Shown here: one piece after another, positions 32,901 through 45,500 of the stretch
Layout of the letters: the number at the start of each line of letters is the position of its first letter
Numbering within the stretch: the stretch's first letter is position 1
Assembly: GCA_001692895.1 (NCBI GenBank)
Contig: KV748275.1
Location: 248,001 to 312,000 of the forward strand
Source: Cenococcum geophilum 1.58
Taxonomy: Eukaryota > Ascomycota > Dothideomycetes > Gloniales > Gloniaceae
Direction: 5' to 3'
Length of the DNA: 64,000 nt
Program-made: the position numbers and the translations under genes
Notes under the pieces: generated by a model
The model's input: only the letters and a program-made list of their open reading frames with translations
The model's database searches: none
What the model was told of the DNA's origin: nothing

Positions 32901-35113
32901 ATTAAGAATTACAGCAGAATCGCCCGGCCTCTTAACCGCCTTACTAGAAAAGACCAGCCCTTTTACTTTAACGCTATATGTATGCAGGCCTTTACTAAGC
33001 TTAAAAAACGACTGGTATCGGCTCCCCTACTTGCCTATTTTAACCTAAAACGGCCCTTAATGTTAGAAACTAATACCTTAAACGGCGCAATAGCCGGTGT
33101 TTTTTCCCAGAAGTAACTAGACGGAGAATGGCACCCTATTACATACTATTTAAAGACTATAATAGATGCCGAACTAAACTACCACATCTATAATAAAGAA
33201 ATGCTGGCTATTATCTCTAGCTTCTAGCACTGGCGTATATAGCTAGAAGGGACCCCTAAGTCTATTAAGGTAGTTTCGGATTATAAGGCCCTAGAATACT
33301 TTATGACAACTAAGGCCCTTACGGCCCGGTAGGCACGCTGGGCGGATATCCTATCTTAGTTTCACTTCTTAATTATGTATAGACTAGGCGCTATAAACCG
33401 TGCGGATGCTCTTATAAGGCGCGAATAAGACCTAGGTGACTAGACGGCTGCGAAGATCTTATTATAGACCCAGATACTACTATGACCAGAGCACCTCAAC
33501 CCCTAGATATAAGCAGAACTGGGTATAGACTCCTTAGGCGCCGAGATATATCCTATTAACCCTTTAGGACTTAACTTAATTAACGAATTGCTGTAGATAA
33601 ACTGTACGGCCCCTTCTCTATAGGAGTACTGTGAAAAGGTAAAGAACGTTACCAGCCTATGGTCCCTTAAAAACGGATTACTTAAGCATTAGGAACGGCT
33701 AGTAGTAGTAAAGGAATAGAACTTATGGACTCGGCTTATTACTAAAGCATATGCCTAGGTTTCTACGGCCTACCCTGGAAAGAATAAGACCCGTAAAATT
33801 ATTGGTGACTAATATTACTGGCCCGGAATGGTTATAGATATTAACTGCTATATACGGAACTGCAATGACTGCTATAGGTCTATAATTCCGCGAGATAAGA
33901 CCCTAGGACTATTAAAGCCACTTCTGATACCAGAACGCCCCTAGCAGCATATCTCTATGGACTTTTACGAGCTGCCTATAGACCGCGACGGATATAATAT
34001 AGTTATAATCCTAGTTGACCGCTTTAGCAAGCGCCCGTTTTTAATCCCCTATTATAAGAATATTAACGCTAAAGAGGCGGCCTGACTATATATTTATTAC
34101 GTCTACCGAATTTATGGACTACTAGATACTATTATATTAGACCGCGGACCGCAGTTTATATTGGCTTTCTGGAACGAGTTTACCCAGATCCTAGGAATTA
34201 GGCTAAAGCTTTCTACGGCGTACTACCCCTAGATAGATGGTTAGACGGAGATTATAAATTAATACTTAGACCAGAGACTCCGGCCCTTCGTTAACTACTT
34301 CTAAGATAACTAAGGTAAACTGCTACCTCTAATAGACTACGCCCAGGCAACCCTACCCTATAACTCTACGGGATTTGCACCTATCTAACTAGAAATAGGG
34401 TATCTACCCCGAATAAGCTTTGACTAGGATAGGCCAGAAGGACCACAGACCGTACGCGAGAAACTGTTTTATAAGGAAGCCTAGCAGTACGCCAAGCGCT
34501 TAGAGGAAGCCTAGACGGTAGCCTATATAAACCTAAAAAAGGCCCAGAAATTAATAAAATAGCAGGCAAATAAGCATAGGCGCGAGCCTGACTTTACCGT
34601 AGGTAATATAGTTTGGGTTATAACAAAGAACTAAAAGACGGAACGGCCTAGCCGTAAGCTTAATTATTAGATGGCAGGACCGTATAAGGTCCTTAAGAAA
34701 ATAGGCAATTTGTATAAAGTAGAGCTCCTAGATTTAATTAAGGTTTACCCTATCTTCTCGCCGGATAAGCTACGGAAGGCTGTAAATAACTTATTACCTA
34801 GACAAAAGAACGAACCCCCCCTGTTAATTTAAGTCAGTAGTGATAATAAATGGGAAATTGAAGAGATACTAGCCTATAAGCTAGTAAGGAAAACGCTAAA
34901 GTACCGCGTTAGTTGGAAAGGCTATAACCCAGATCCTACCTGGTACCCTATATGGAACTTTATTAGCAGCCCCTATAAGCTTTAAAAATTTTATAGCCAT
35001 TACCCTAATAAACCGGGACCGCCAAAGTACCTAGACGAATGGATGGAATGCTAGTATAATAAAGATGATAAGCTACCGGAAGAGTATAAAGATAAGAACG
35101 CCCTATGGGCATA
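29929..35113 (+). pseudogene. G2 gag-pol, RIP-degraded
   Basis: The first ATG (29929, in the context GTACCACC) opens gag: MPRNIVASKAAVGPLNTLDK, then a predicted helical segment (VANAEIKRLRELLETR). The gag core has TDGTNPIFNNWKL near 30190 and a degenerate zinc knuckle (CFLYG..DHFIRNC near 30906). RT has the altered active site FCIAYLDNIIIYS near 32608. RNase H, integrase (MDFYELPIDRDGYNIVIILVD near 33958, YGLLDTIILDRGPQF near 34115) and a readable chromodomain (WEIEEILAYKLVRKTLKYRV near 34852) follow. Dozens of stop codons remain. The short minus-strand frame at 34381-34569 is a shadow. Confidence 0.88.
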
Positions 35114-35162
35114 ATACGGATATATAAAGCCTAAGGGCAGGCTTTTGCGGAGGGGGGGGTAA

Positions 35163-35387
35163 TATTACGGCACTGGCAGAACTTGGCAGAACTTGACTGG
35201 TAGAACTTGGCAGAACTTTGAGGTCACGTGACTAGAGGACCGTATAAAAGAACCCTACTTTGACCGGCGCTGCTTTTCTTCTCCTTTCCTTTCTCTAGCT
35301 TTAGATCCTTGTTTATAGACTACCAATTATACAGGCTTGCGCGTCTCTCTTGTCGTACTCGTGCCTTGATTGACTGAGTCGCTAACA
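35163..35387 (+). repeat. 3' LTR of G2
   Basis: 225 bp, the direct repeat of 29472-29696. Confidence 0.95.
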
Positions 35388-35859
35388 CTATCCTTACCCC
35401 GGCCTTTAACTATTAAACGCCGCCGCGCTCGCCCGGCTGGCTCTATTCGCGTTAATATATTAACTTATTGCGACCTATAAGTATTTAAACAGAATACTGG
35501 GTATACTACGCGCGGGTATAGGTATAGTCGCGGGCGCGGTCGTGAGCGTAGTCGTAGGTGCGAACGCGGGCGTGCTTAAAGAGGCAGTATAAATAGGTAG
35601 TTCTTAAACAGGCAGTTTATAGGCATTAAGAAGAGGTAGTAGTATTTAAATAAGTTTATACGGCGCCTTATAGGGTACTGCGTAATTGAGGTATTACAGT
35701 TATAAGAGTTATATTTTAATAATTTAATTTTCGCGGTATAGATATAAACAACTTAAATTTACGTAATATTCTAACTTAATTAGGAAGGAACTAAACTTAA
35801 TTAATAGGGGGTGTTTATGTATTAATTAGGAGGTATCTATATATTAATTAGAGGGTGTC

Positions 35860-36117
35860 TATAAGGGTACTTTTAGTCCCTTACTTGGCTACATCCTAGG
35901 AGCTCTTAGGGGCTGCCAAGGCTAGCCTTCGGCTAGGCCTTGGCCACCCCTTATAAGCTCCTCGGGCTTGCAGCCTCCTTCCTCCCCCATCGGTTCGTCT
36001 TAGTACGAGGCTATTACCTACCCTTATTACCATATCGTCCTCTTCTATCGACTCCCTATGTGACTTATGCTTGGCTTGCCTACTCCCTACCGTATACCCT
36101 GGCAATACTGCCTCACA
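35860..36117 (+). repeat. left LTR of the non-coding element
   Basis: Starts TATAAGGGTACTTTTAGTCCC and ends CTGCCTCACA. It includes a compact hairpin around CCAAGGCTAGCCTTCGGCTA near 35916-35942. Confidence 0.92.
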
Positions 36118-36191
36118 TTTAAACCGATCCTACACCCTTGCGGGTGGTAGCCTACAGCAAGCCAAGGGCTGCGCCCTCGAGCAATTTCACG

Positions 36192-36400
36192 ATCCTCTAT
36201 TTTTACCTAGGACGATCGCGTTCACTACGACACAGCAGGTACACTAGTAGACGCCTAGAGATCGCATCCGTATAACGGTGTTGGAATATGGATCAGGTCC
36301 TCTACCTTTACCTAGGACGATCGCGTATGCTGCAAAGCAGCTATACTAGCAAGACGTCTAGCAGATTGTATCCGCTTATAGTGGTAGATATAGATTAGGA
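36192..36400. repeat. duplicated ~105-bp unit inside the non-coding element
   Basis: Two adjacent related units each start CCTCTAYYTTTACCTAGGAC and share GATCGCGT, TACACTAG/TATACTAG, GACGYCTAG and GTATCCG/GCATCCG blocks. Confidence 0.75.
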
Positions 36401-36839
36401 GACAAGGGAGATGGTAGCTACCTAGCTAAGGGTCAGGGGCTATCCGGATCGTACGCGATCATCTCTTAACGCGATTAGTATACCCGTATATAATTGGCAG
36501 TGCAGCGGTGCAGCTCTGCCCCGACGGCGACCTAAAGGTAATTTAATTGCTATTTAAAGGCTTTCTAGCAGAAGTTAAGGGGGATTATGCGCAATTAAGC
36601 TTGTAATACTCTATAGGCTAACCACGGTTTACTTGCGCAGGGTAGTGCCACCAATAGAGCTTAGAAGGTTAAACGTCCTTAAAGAGATACAGCTACCCTA
36701 GAGGCTATCCGATTGCTATTTAATGGCTATCTAAAGAACTAACGGCTAGTTTTTAAAGCTATAGCTACTACTATGCGCTTCCAGATCAAATACAATTAAG
36801 GGCTACTGCCTAATTAGCTATAAAGCTGCCGAGACCTAA

Positions 36840-37870
36840 TCGCAAGGCGATTATCTCTCAGAGCTACGGCTTACCTTAAGCTTTGGCTTAAAGATCCTAT
36901 ACGATCGCTTAAGGGCTAGGGCTTAACCCGGAAAGTTTCCGGCTGTCAGCTATAGAGCTGCTAAGACTTAATTAAAAGCAATTATCTCTTAGAGCTACGG
37001 CTCGCCTTAGAGCTACGGCTTGTCTTAGAGCTACGGCTTATCTAAGGGCTACGGCCCGACCCGGAGACTCTCCGGCTGTCAGCCTAAGGGCTACTAAGAC
37101 TAAACCGTAGGCGGTTGTCTCTCATTAAGCTATAGCTTATATTAAGAACTACAGCTTGCCCAAGAGAATGGCAGTAGTTTAAAGATTATACGCGATCATC
37201 TCTCTATAAGGCTTTAGTCGCTCCAAGAGCTCCAGCTTATATTAAGAGTTACGGCTTGTTTAAGGGCTACGGCCCAACCCGGAGACTCTCCGGATATTAG
37301 CCATAGGGCTACCAAGACTAAATTATACGCAATTGTCTCTTCTAAAGTTAAAAGCTCAGCTTATAAGATCCTATTGCGGTTAAATACTATCCTTAAGCTA
37401 TAGCTACAGCTTTAAGAGCTACGGCTTAAAGATTATACGCGATCTCTCTATAAGGCTTTAGTCGCTCCAAGAGCTCCAGCTTATATCAAGAGCTATAGCT
37501 TGCCTAAGAGAATAGCAGCAGCTTAAAAATTATACGCAATTATCTTTCTGCAAGGCTTTGGTCGCTTCAAGAGCTCCAGCTTACATTAAGAGCTACGGCT
37601 TAAAGATTGTACGCGATTATCTCTCTGCAAGGCTTTAGTCACTCTAAGAGCTCTAGCTTATATCAAGAGCTACAGCTTACCTAAGAGAATAGCAGCAGCT
37701 TAAAGATCCTACGCGATCATCTTTACAAAGCTTTAGTTGCTTTAAGAGCTCTAGCTTGCATTAAGAGCTATAGCTTATCCAAGAAAATAGCAGCAGCTTA
37801 AAGATCCTACGCGATCTCCGCAAAGCTTTAGTTGCTCTAAGAGCTCTAGCTTGCTTTAAAAGCTTATAAG
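36840..37870. repeat. degenerate internal repeat array
   Basis: Recurring modules of roughly 100 bp contain AAGAGCTACGGCTT, AAGATTATACGCGATCATCT, GCAAGGCTTTAGTCGCTCCA, AGAGCTCCAGCTTATATTAA and AAGAGAATAGCAGCAGCTTA in repeating order. They make up about half of the element interior. No reading frame runs through them. Confidence 0.8.
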
Positions 37871-38313
37871 ACCCAACATCTCTCCAAACCCCTTCCGGGA
37901 CAAGCCCTCTATAATCTCCCGCTACCGCAAGGTAATAGAGGGGGTTAACCGCAAGAAGGGGGGGGGGGGGAATATAAGGGATATTCTTGCAATCAAGCCG
38001 GCTCTAAGTAGAGACTATCTAGCTGTCAGCCATAGAGCTGTCGAGACTTAATCGTAGGCGATTATCTCCAAGACTAATATAATCAAGTCTTATCCCACCA
38101 GTAGACGCTCTTTTCCTACCTAAAATAGGCCCTTTTTCCCACTGGGTTTTAGCTATAGGTTAAGGTTTTTATCAAGGCTGCTTGGCTGGTCCTTTCCCCC
38201 TATTTCTTTACTCCCCTATACAAGCAAGGCTTCTGCACTGCTTACCTTTCTATATATAGAATCAATCTATTAGAATACGGGCTAGGGGCCAGCCCTAACT
38301 AAGGGGGGGGCAA

Positions 38314-38571
38314 TATAAGGGTACTTTTAATCCCTTACTTGGCTATATCCTGGGAGCTCTTAGGGGCTGCTAAGGCTAGCCTTCGGCTAGGCCTTGGCTA
38401 CCCCTTATAAGCTCCTCGGGCTTATAGCCTCCTTCCTCCCCTATCGGTTCGTCTTAGTACGAGGCTATTGCCTACCCTCATTACCATATCGTCCTCTTCT
38501 ATCGACTCCCTATATAACTCATGCTCGGCTTGCCTGCTCCCTACCGTATACCCTAGCAATACTGCCTTACA
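38314..38571 (+). repeat. right LTR of the non-coding element
   Basis: 258 bp, the direct repeat of 35860-36117. Confidence 0.92.
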
Positions 38572-38598
38572 GTGTCCCTTACCACTGCCCTATATATA

Positions 38599-39042
38599 TA
38601 GGAACGCGAAGAATATAGCTATATACTATTAAAAATAATATAATAGCAGATTTAGATTTGCGCCGGTTAACGGTATAAAAGCGCTATAAAAGGTTCCTCT
38701 ATAACGCTATCTTTAGGTAAAGCTATATTAGATATTTTGCCTTAATATTTTAAAGTATTACATTCTCTTAGTATAGCGCTCTGCATTAAATATAGCAGCT
38801 ACTACACTAATATAAATATAGCGCAATACCTTATATAGTGATATTCCCTTAAAGCTAGGCGGGTTTTAGAAAATTTAAAAATTATTAAAAGTATAGGTCT
38901 AATTATATCCTACGCTAGTAATATACTAAGGCCGGTATGTAGAGAAATGCCTATTAGCGGTCTCTGTATTTATAATAGCTATAGCTATAATATAGTAAAT
39001 TATAAGTTTTTTATAATTAACGTAGGCTTTACTAAGTAGTAC
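38599..39042. other. AT-rich non-coding stretch
   Basis: No gene, tRNA or clear repeat end is visible. The composition is RIP-like. It lies between the MITE target duplication and the end of the Gypsy G4 LTR. Confidence 0.6.
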
Positions 39043-39113
39043 TATAACGGCTTATATAAATGCCTCTAAACTAAAGCTTATAGATTGCTATCTAATAAAG
39101 ATACTAAGCTAAG

Positions 39114-39532
39114 TATTATAAAGCCTTATAGGAAATATTACGGTAGGCTTTATTAATGGGCTAGGTATATAGGTATAGAATAGTTAATAACATAAATATA
39201 ACTAGTGGAGTAGTTACCTAATAGATTAACTTTAATTATATTCTAAGATTTACTATAAAGGAGAGAACTATCTAGGTAGGGACTATAGTCCTTTAAATAC
39301 ACAACTATACTTTTAAGAAATCCCCTTATATGTAATATACGTAATATATATATTATATATACGTTCCCTTTATATACTACATATACTACGTATAATATTA
39401 TATAACTTTAGTTACTATTCCTTATTATATAGTTCTACTAAATCTATTTTAGACCGTACCTATATTAACTAATTAGCTTCTTCTAACTCCTTTCTTAGTA
39501 GTTTTAATATTATACTTAAAGCGTCTATAATA
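39114..39532 (-). repeat. 3' LTR of G3 copy b
   Basis: Starts TATTATAAAGCC and ends GTCTATAATA. It is 419 bp and pairs with 46459-48732. Confidence 0.9.
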
Positions 39533-39599
39533 CTATTTCCCTCCTCTTTATTTTTGTTCTTAAAGATTTTTAATATCTTTAAGTCGTTTATTAGAGGTA

Positions 39600-42500
39600 C
39601 AATGTCTATCTAATTAATTTAGTTAATATCGTTGCTTATTATACCTAAGGCTCCTTCCTCTTTATAGACGCAACGTCGTGCTTACACTATTGCTGCGATA
39701 TTATCTCTTAGTGAGATTATACTATCTCCGTATTCTCGCTGTTTAAAAAAGGGGTTGGTTTATATTACATTAGTAAACTTATCCTTATAATAACTATCCT
39801 CTTATTTATAGTACACTAAAGCAAACATTCATTTATCCTATAATATTTACTTTATATTTAATACTAAATATACGCGTTTTATTACCTATAATAGTCGCCT
39901 AGTACCTTAATTAATTTGCCTTAAGGTCTTATATTTAATCTACTACTACGTAGCTAGATAGTAAACTATCTTAAGCCCTTACTAAGTTAAAATGTTCTTA
40001 TAATGTGGAGCAAAAGGCTTTAAAGGCCTATATTACGGCGTCTACTTAATTGCTTTATCTTAAAAAGGTTTATAAAAAGGTCTGTTTTAAGGAGTAGAAA
40101 CTTATAGAATAAGGTTTATAGAAACTTAGCGATAAAAAAACGGATTCTTATTTAATTAAGAAGGAAATAGGTCTAAGTAGTTCAGTAACTACTCCTCCTA
40201 AGTTCCCCTTAGGTAATTTATTTTTTAGTAATTTTTATTATTAATACTGCTTAACCTAATCTCTTTTAATACTTCTATACCTTTCTTATAGCGTTTTTTA
40301 GATTCTATAGTAGTTCCTAGGTAGTCTTATTATAGCCTATCTACTAAACTTTATACTATATTTCGTTGTTAATATCCTTATAACTAACGATCTTTAAAAC
40401 TTACTATTTATCTTCCTCCTATCCTCTATATATATCTATTTTATAAATTAGTGGCTTAATATTCCTATATACTAGCTTTAGTATCGTAATATACTATATA
40501 GGGTAGATTTTTATCTTAGCTAATAGGTTTAACTTAAATATAACTAGTAAAATCCTTTACGTAATCTTAAAAGGTCCTAGTCTAATATAGTTTAACTTTT
40601 TACTTAGTCGTTAACTCTTAAAATTTTTATATAGTAGCTATACTTTATCCCCCTCCTTAAGATCTAGTCCCTTAGATCTCTTAGCGTTATAGTACTTTTT
40701 TATCTTTTTTTATACTCCCTTTACTAATTCTATAAGGTCTATATAAAGGTCTATTAACGTCTTTATCCTTTCTTTAGCTATACTACTTGTTTTTTTACTT
40801 ATTATAGTAATAATGATATTCTTAGCTTATATCTATAATTTGCCTTAAATAGTAATATACCTATTCCTTTTTATAGTATTGCGTTATATATAAACTATAT
40901 AATTAGTAATAACGCTACCTAATTATTCTATACGTAATTAATATAATATCTTAGGTACTATTCTAGCGTCTAATTTAATATTTCTATTTAACTATCCGTC
41001 TGCGGATAATATACAGTAAAAGTTACTACTCTAACTTTTTATTCCACTAAAAATACCTCCTAAAATACTACTATAAATCTTAGGTCTCTATTTAATATAA
41101 TCTTACTTAGTACTCTATATCTTATAAACACTTCTTTAATATAGATTTTAGCAATATCTTTCGCCAAGATTTCTTTTATACATACTATAAAGTAGCCCTA
41201 TTTAGTTAACTTGTCTACTATTACTAAAATCGCGTTATACTCCCATTTGGTAATAGGATCTCTTAACTTTAGTAATTTAATAATAAAGTCCTATAATATA
41301 ACCTCCTATAGTCTCTTTAGTATTTTAATAGGTTATAGCCCTCCGTATAGCTTATACCTTATTAGTTTATTTCTTTAGTAATTTAAATATTCTTTTATTA
41401 CCTTTCTAGCTATACTTTAGATTCTATAAATAATATATTTCTCTTAAAGTTTTAACACTAAGCCTATTACTCTATTATATCCCTAAGTTATTCCCTTATA
41501 GAAATCTTCTATAAAATACCCTACTATACTTCTTAGGATGTACTTTACTTCTTAATTTTTGTATATATCTATCTATAGATCTTTTAGCTATACTTTTAGA
41601 ATTCTTTATACCTAAAAGCTCTTTAATATCTTATAGACTCTTTTTAGTTTATTATCCTCTTAAGTTACTACTAGTTTAGGGTAATTGTATCTAATTACTC
41701 CATCCTTATCTCTACGTAGCATTACTTTTAATAGTTTTTCGCCGTTCTATAATTTAGCCTTTCTGCTAAGTATATCTACTCTTGTATTTTTAGTTCCTTT
41801 AGTATACTAAATCTTAAAATAGTATTCTATAAGCATTTCTACCTATCTAACTTATCTATAATTAAGTTCTTTTATTATTAGGAACCCTATTAGGTTCTTA
41901 TAATCCGTTTTAACTATAAATAGTTTCTTTATACCTTATAAAAATACTCTCTATTTCTTTAGTGCTGCGATTATACCTAATAATTCTTTATTATAGACAT
42001 TATAGTTTAACTTTAGTAGTATTATCTTTTAACTATAATATGCTACTAGGTGCTATGTATTCCTATACTTTTATAGTAAGTATACTCCTAGTATAAAGTC
42101 TAATACGTCTGTTTCTATAACTATATTTAATCCTAGTTAATAAATCCTAAGGATTAGTTCTTAGATAAACAGTTCTTTAAGTTCCTTAAATAGTTTCTTT
42201 TATTTGTTTCCCTATGCCTATGGTTCCTCTTTCTTTATAAGCCTAGTAAACGGTTTAATATTCTTTAACTATTGCGCTATAAACCTTCTATAGTAGTTGC
42301 AAAACCCTAAAAATAACCTTAACTATATTACGTTCTCTAGTTCTTACTAACTCACTATAGCTTCTATTTTCTTTAGGTCTATATTAATATAACCTAGCTT
42401 AATAATAAATTTAATAAAATTGGTCTTCCTTATAAAGAACTTGTATTTCTTAATTGCTACTAGCATCTATTCTTCTTTTAATCTCTTTAAAACCTATTTA

Positions 42501-45500
42501 ACGTATTCCCTATACTCTTCCTTAGTTATTAAGTAGATAATAATATTGTTAAGGTATACTATAATAAACTTATTAAGGTGTTCTCCTAATATACTATTAA
42601 TTCTCTTCTTAAATATTACTAGTATATTTATTAACCCGAATTATATTACTAATAGTTTATATAGTCCTTCTTTTAACCTAAAGGCTGCCTTCTATTTATT
42701 GCCTTCCTTAATTCTAATCTAATAGTATACCTATCTTAGATCTATCTTTATAAAGATTTGCGCGTTACTTATCCAGTCCTAAATTTCGCTAATTCAGGGT
42801 AAAGGATACCTATCCTTCTAAGTAATGCTCTTTAACTATCTGTAGTTAATATATAGCCTGAGTTTTCCGTTCTTATTTAGTATAAACAGTACTAGATAAC
42901 CTACTAATAATTATAATAGTCTAATATATCCCTTTCGTAAGTTTTCTTAGATAAACTCTTTAAGTGCTCTTAACTCCTCTTAGGTAAGCTTATAGGTTAG
43001 GAAAAACCTTAGACTTATTTCTAGTTCTAACTCTATTTTATAGTTTTATGCTATATAATCTACTAGCTTTTTACTTTCTAGGCTCTATAGCTTCTTACTA
43101 TATTTATAGTATCTTTTCAGTATATAACTTAAGCCTTACTTAGTCTCTTTATATATCGCTCCGACTTAGTACTATACTAACTTAGTTTATTATCGCATCT
43201 TATATTATTACGTATTTCTAATATTAACCTAACCTATAATCTAATTAATCTTTAGATTATATTCCTGTAATTAAGGCATTTCTAATACTGCCTTATTCTA
43301 TCCTAATAGTAGGATATTAAAAGACATCTTAATTCGTCTTTCCTTAATAGTTATCTAAATAGGTCCTATTTTAAGGTTAATAATCCCTCCTCTATAGGCT
43401 ATTAGATCTCCTAAAACTATAACTAATAAGTAAAGTTGCTCCTTTTATCTATAAAGTAACCCTATCCTTTTAACTATTATTAGTAAGATATAGTTCCGCA
43501 TTACTCTACTATCTATTAGTGCTTCAAACTGTTAATCTTACTAATTAACTTATAAATTTAGGTGTTATCCTTAAAATCCTTTAAGGGTTTAAGGCTCTAC
43601 TACTAGCTCCCTTTAGTTCTATAGGCCTCTACTTTTCCTAACTATTAGCTACTTAATCCTATTATACTTAGCTTACTCTTTAGCTAATACTTAGTTCGCT
43701 TTTTATCCTTAATATACTATAGATACGTATTCTTTAGGCATTCCCACTACTATTATTTATCTAAGTATTCTTTTATAAGGAATCTTTTTAGTTAAAGTAT
43801 TAAGTCTCCTAACTCCTAAACTTCTACTAGATATTATCCGTGCATATATCTAGTATTTTTATACTATTGCTTATCTAGCGCCTAATATATCCTTACTAAG
43901 TACTTCCAATTCTTTTCTTTTAGATTCTTATATATTTTATATATATTGTTTATATATACAATCTATACTAATATATAGTATGCTAGATGCTTTAGATTAA
44001 CTCTTAACTTATCTCTATCTTTAAGTTTAAACCTTTATCGTATTAATCTAAACATTACGACTTTATTTATAGGTATTAAAATACATCTCTTACTTCTCTA
44101 GTCCTCTAATCATTTCTCTAAATCCTTTAATATTATAATTAAGGCTCCTTTAATATAACTTATTGCCTTTTCTATAATAGGGTAGTCCTAAATAACTTTC
44201 TCGTCTAACTATATATAGAAATCTTCCTACTTATCATTATATTATTGCTTATACCACTTTTAGTACAGCCACTAGAGTATATACAACTTATCTATAAGGA
44301 AGTATCTTCTTATTCCTGCATTATAACAGCCCTTTATATATTATTTCTTAAATCTAATAGGGATTCCTAGATCCTTTTCGTCTTCCAGTTTAGTAAGCCA
44401 CTTAGCTCTTAGCGTGCTTACTTTAGGCCTATTAGTAATTCTTTATATAAATACTCTATCCCTTATATAACCTAGTATACTAGATTTTTAGTTTAGTTTC
44501 TGTTCTTACTATATAAGGATTCTCTGTCTAAATTCCTCTATATTTTCTTTTAGTTTTCGCCTTATAAGTAAATCCTTAAAGTCTTCTTCCTTCTTAATCT
44601 TAGTTTATTTAATAGTCCTTATTTATATCTAGAAGTTTTAGTTTTATAGGATTCTTAATCCTAAGCTTACTTCTTTCTTAAGCTTNNCTCTAGCCTTAGT
44701 NNAACTAGGCTTTNNTAGTNTTNTNNTCTTNTCTTAANAGTCTTAAATCTTACTTATCTCGTCTTAAGAATCTTATACCTTTAGGAAACTTCGTCCTAAG
44801 CTTATTTATATATTACTAAACTAAGCTATTACTCTGCTCTATCGGTTATTGTCTATTATAGGTCCTTAAGCTTATCTTATCCCGTCTTAAGAATTTTAAG
44901 CGTCTTTTATCTCTTTTTAAGAATCTCAAGCCTTTAGCCTTTTTCCTTTATTAAGTACCGCAGTGGTTCGCTGTCCTATTTCTCTTACGTCTTGTAAAGC
45001 GATAGATATTATATCTAGTAGGGTTTTAATCCCTGCTAATATTCCTTATTCTGTAGTAAAATTATCCTCTACTTTTTTTATAATATCTTTAAGATCTATA
45101 TACTTCTAGTAAGCTGCCTTTATTACCTTATTATTATAGAATATTTCGCCTTTATTAAATTTATCGTCCTTAATGTCCGATCTATAAACTAGTTGGTTAG
45201 TTCCTTTAAACTCTAATAATTTTAGCTTCTATAGCCAATAGCTTGCGCCATACTTAGCGCCTTTATAAATTTAGTATATATTATTATAACAAAACATAAA
45301 ACTTTTAATTAAACATTCTTTTGTTCCTCGTAGCGTATTATTATCCCTTTATATATATATATCGTCTACTAGTCTCGTTCCTTTTACTATATAGTAACCC
45401 TATTTTCCGCAATTTATATAAGCTTCTTTTTTAAACCATTTTTCTTATTATAGAGTCCGCCTAAACGTCTTCTACTACTAAGATCCCTAGTTTAGCCTTT

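Larger units (their letters stand above)
29472..35387 (+). mobile_element. complete Ty3/Gypsy chromovirus G2
   Basis: 5916 bp with 225-bp LTRs (29472-29696 and 35163-35387) and an exact 5-bp duplication CTATC (29467-29471 and 35388-35392). The polypurine tract GGAGGGGGGGGTAA lies before the 3' LTR. Removing it rejoins the hAT MITE. The LTRs are closer to each other than those of G1, and the coding region has longer clean stretches, so it looks younger or less RIP-altered. Confidence 0.95.
35860..38571. mobile_element. non-coding LTR element (LARD/TRIM-like)
   Basis: Two 258-bp direct terminal repeats (35860-36117 and 38314-38571) enclose 2.2 kb with no recognisable gag or pol. An exact 5-bp duplication GTGTC lies on both sides (35855-35859 and 38572-38576). 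A polypurine run (AAGGGGGGGG, 38303-38310) precedes the right LTR, so the element reads left to right. The interior consists largely of internal repeats. It must depend on proteins from another element. The similar short frames in both LTRs (35940-36122 and 38394-38618) are not genes. Confidence 0.9.
29187..38590. mobile_element. hAT-like MITE, copy 2, split by two later insertions
   Basis: The ends are GGGCAGCGGTAAGGGGATACC and, inverted, GGGCAGTGGTAAGGG, with an exact 8-bp duplication TATATATA (29179-29186 and 38591-38598). The MITE pieces at 29187-29471, 35388-35859 and 38572-38590 match copy 1 (20349-20923), the interior in inverted orientation. The two gaps are occupied by Gypsy G2 and the non-coding LTR element. 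The sequence is clearly AT-shifted relative to copy 1. Confidence 0.85.

Noticed and set aside
36840..37870. CRISPR-like or satellite interpretation of the repeated ~100-bp modules
   Set aside because: The repeats are degenerate, lack uniform spacers and sit inside a defined LTR element in a eukaryotic genome.
35940..38618. Similar small ORFs (MATPYKLLGL...) at 35940 and 38394
   Set aside because: They are similar only because they lie at the same place in the two LTRs of one element.
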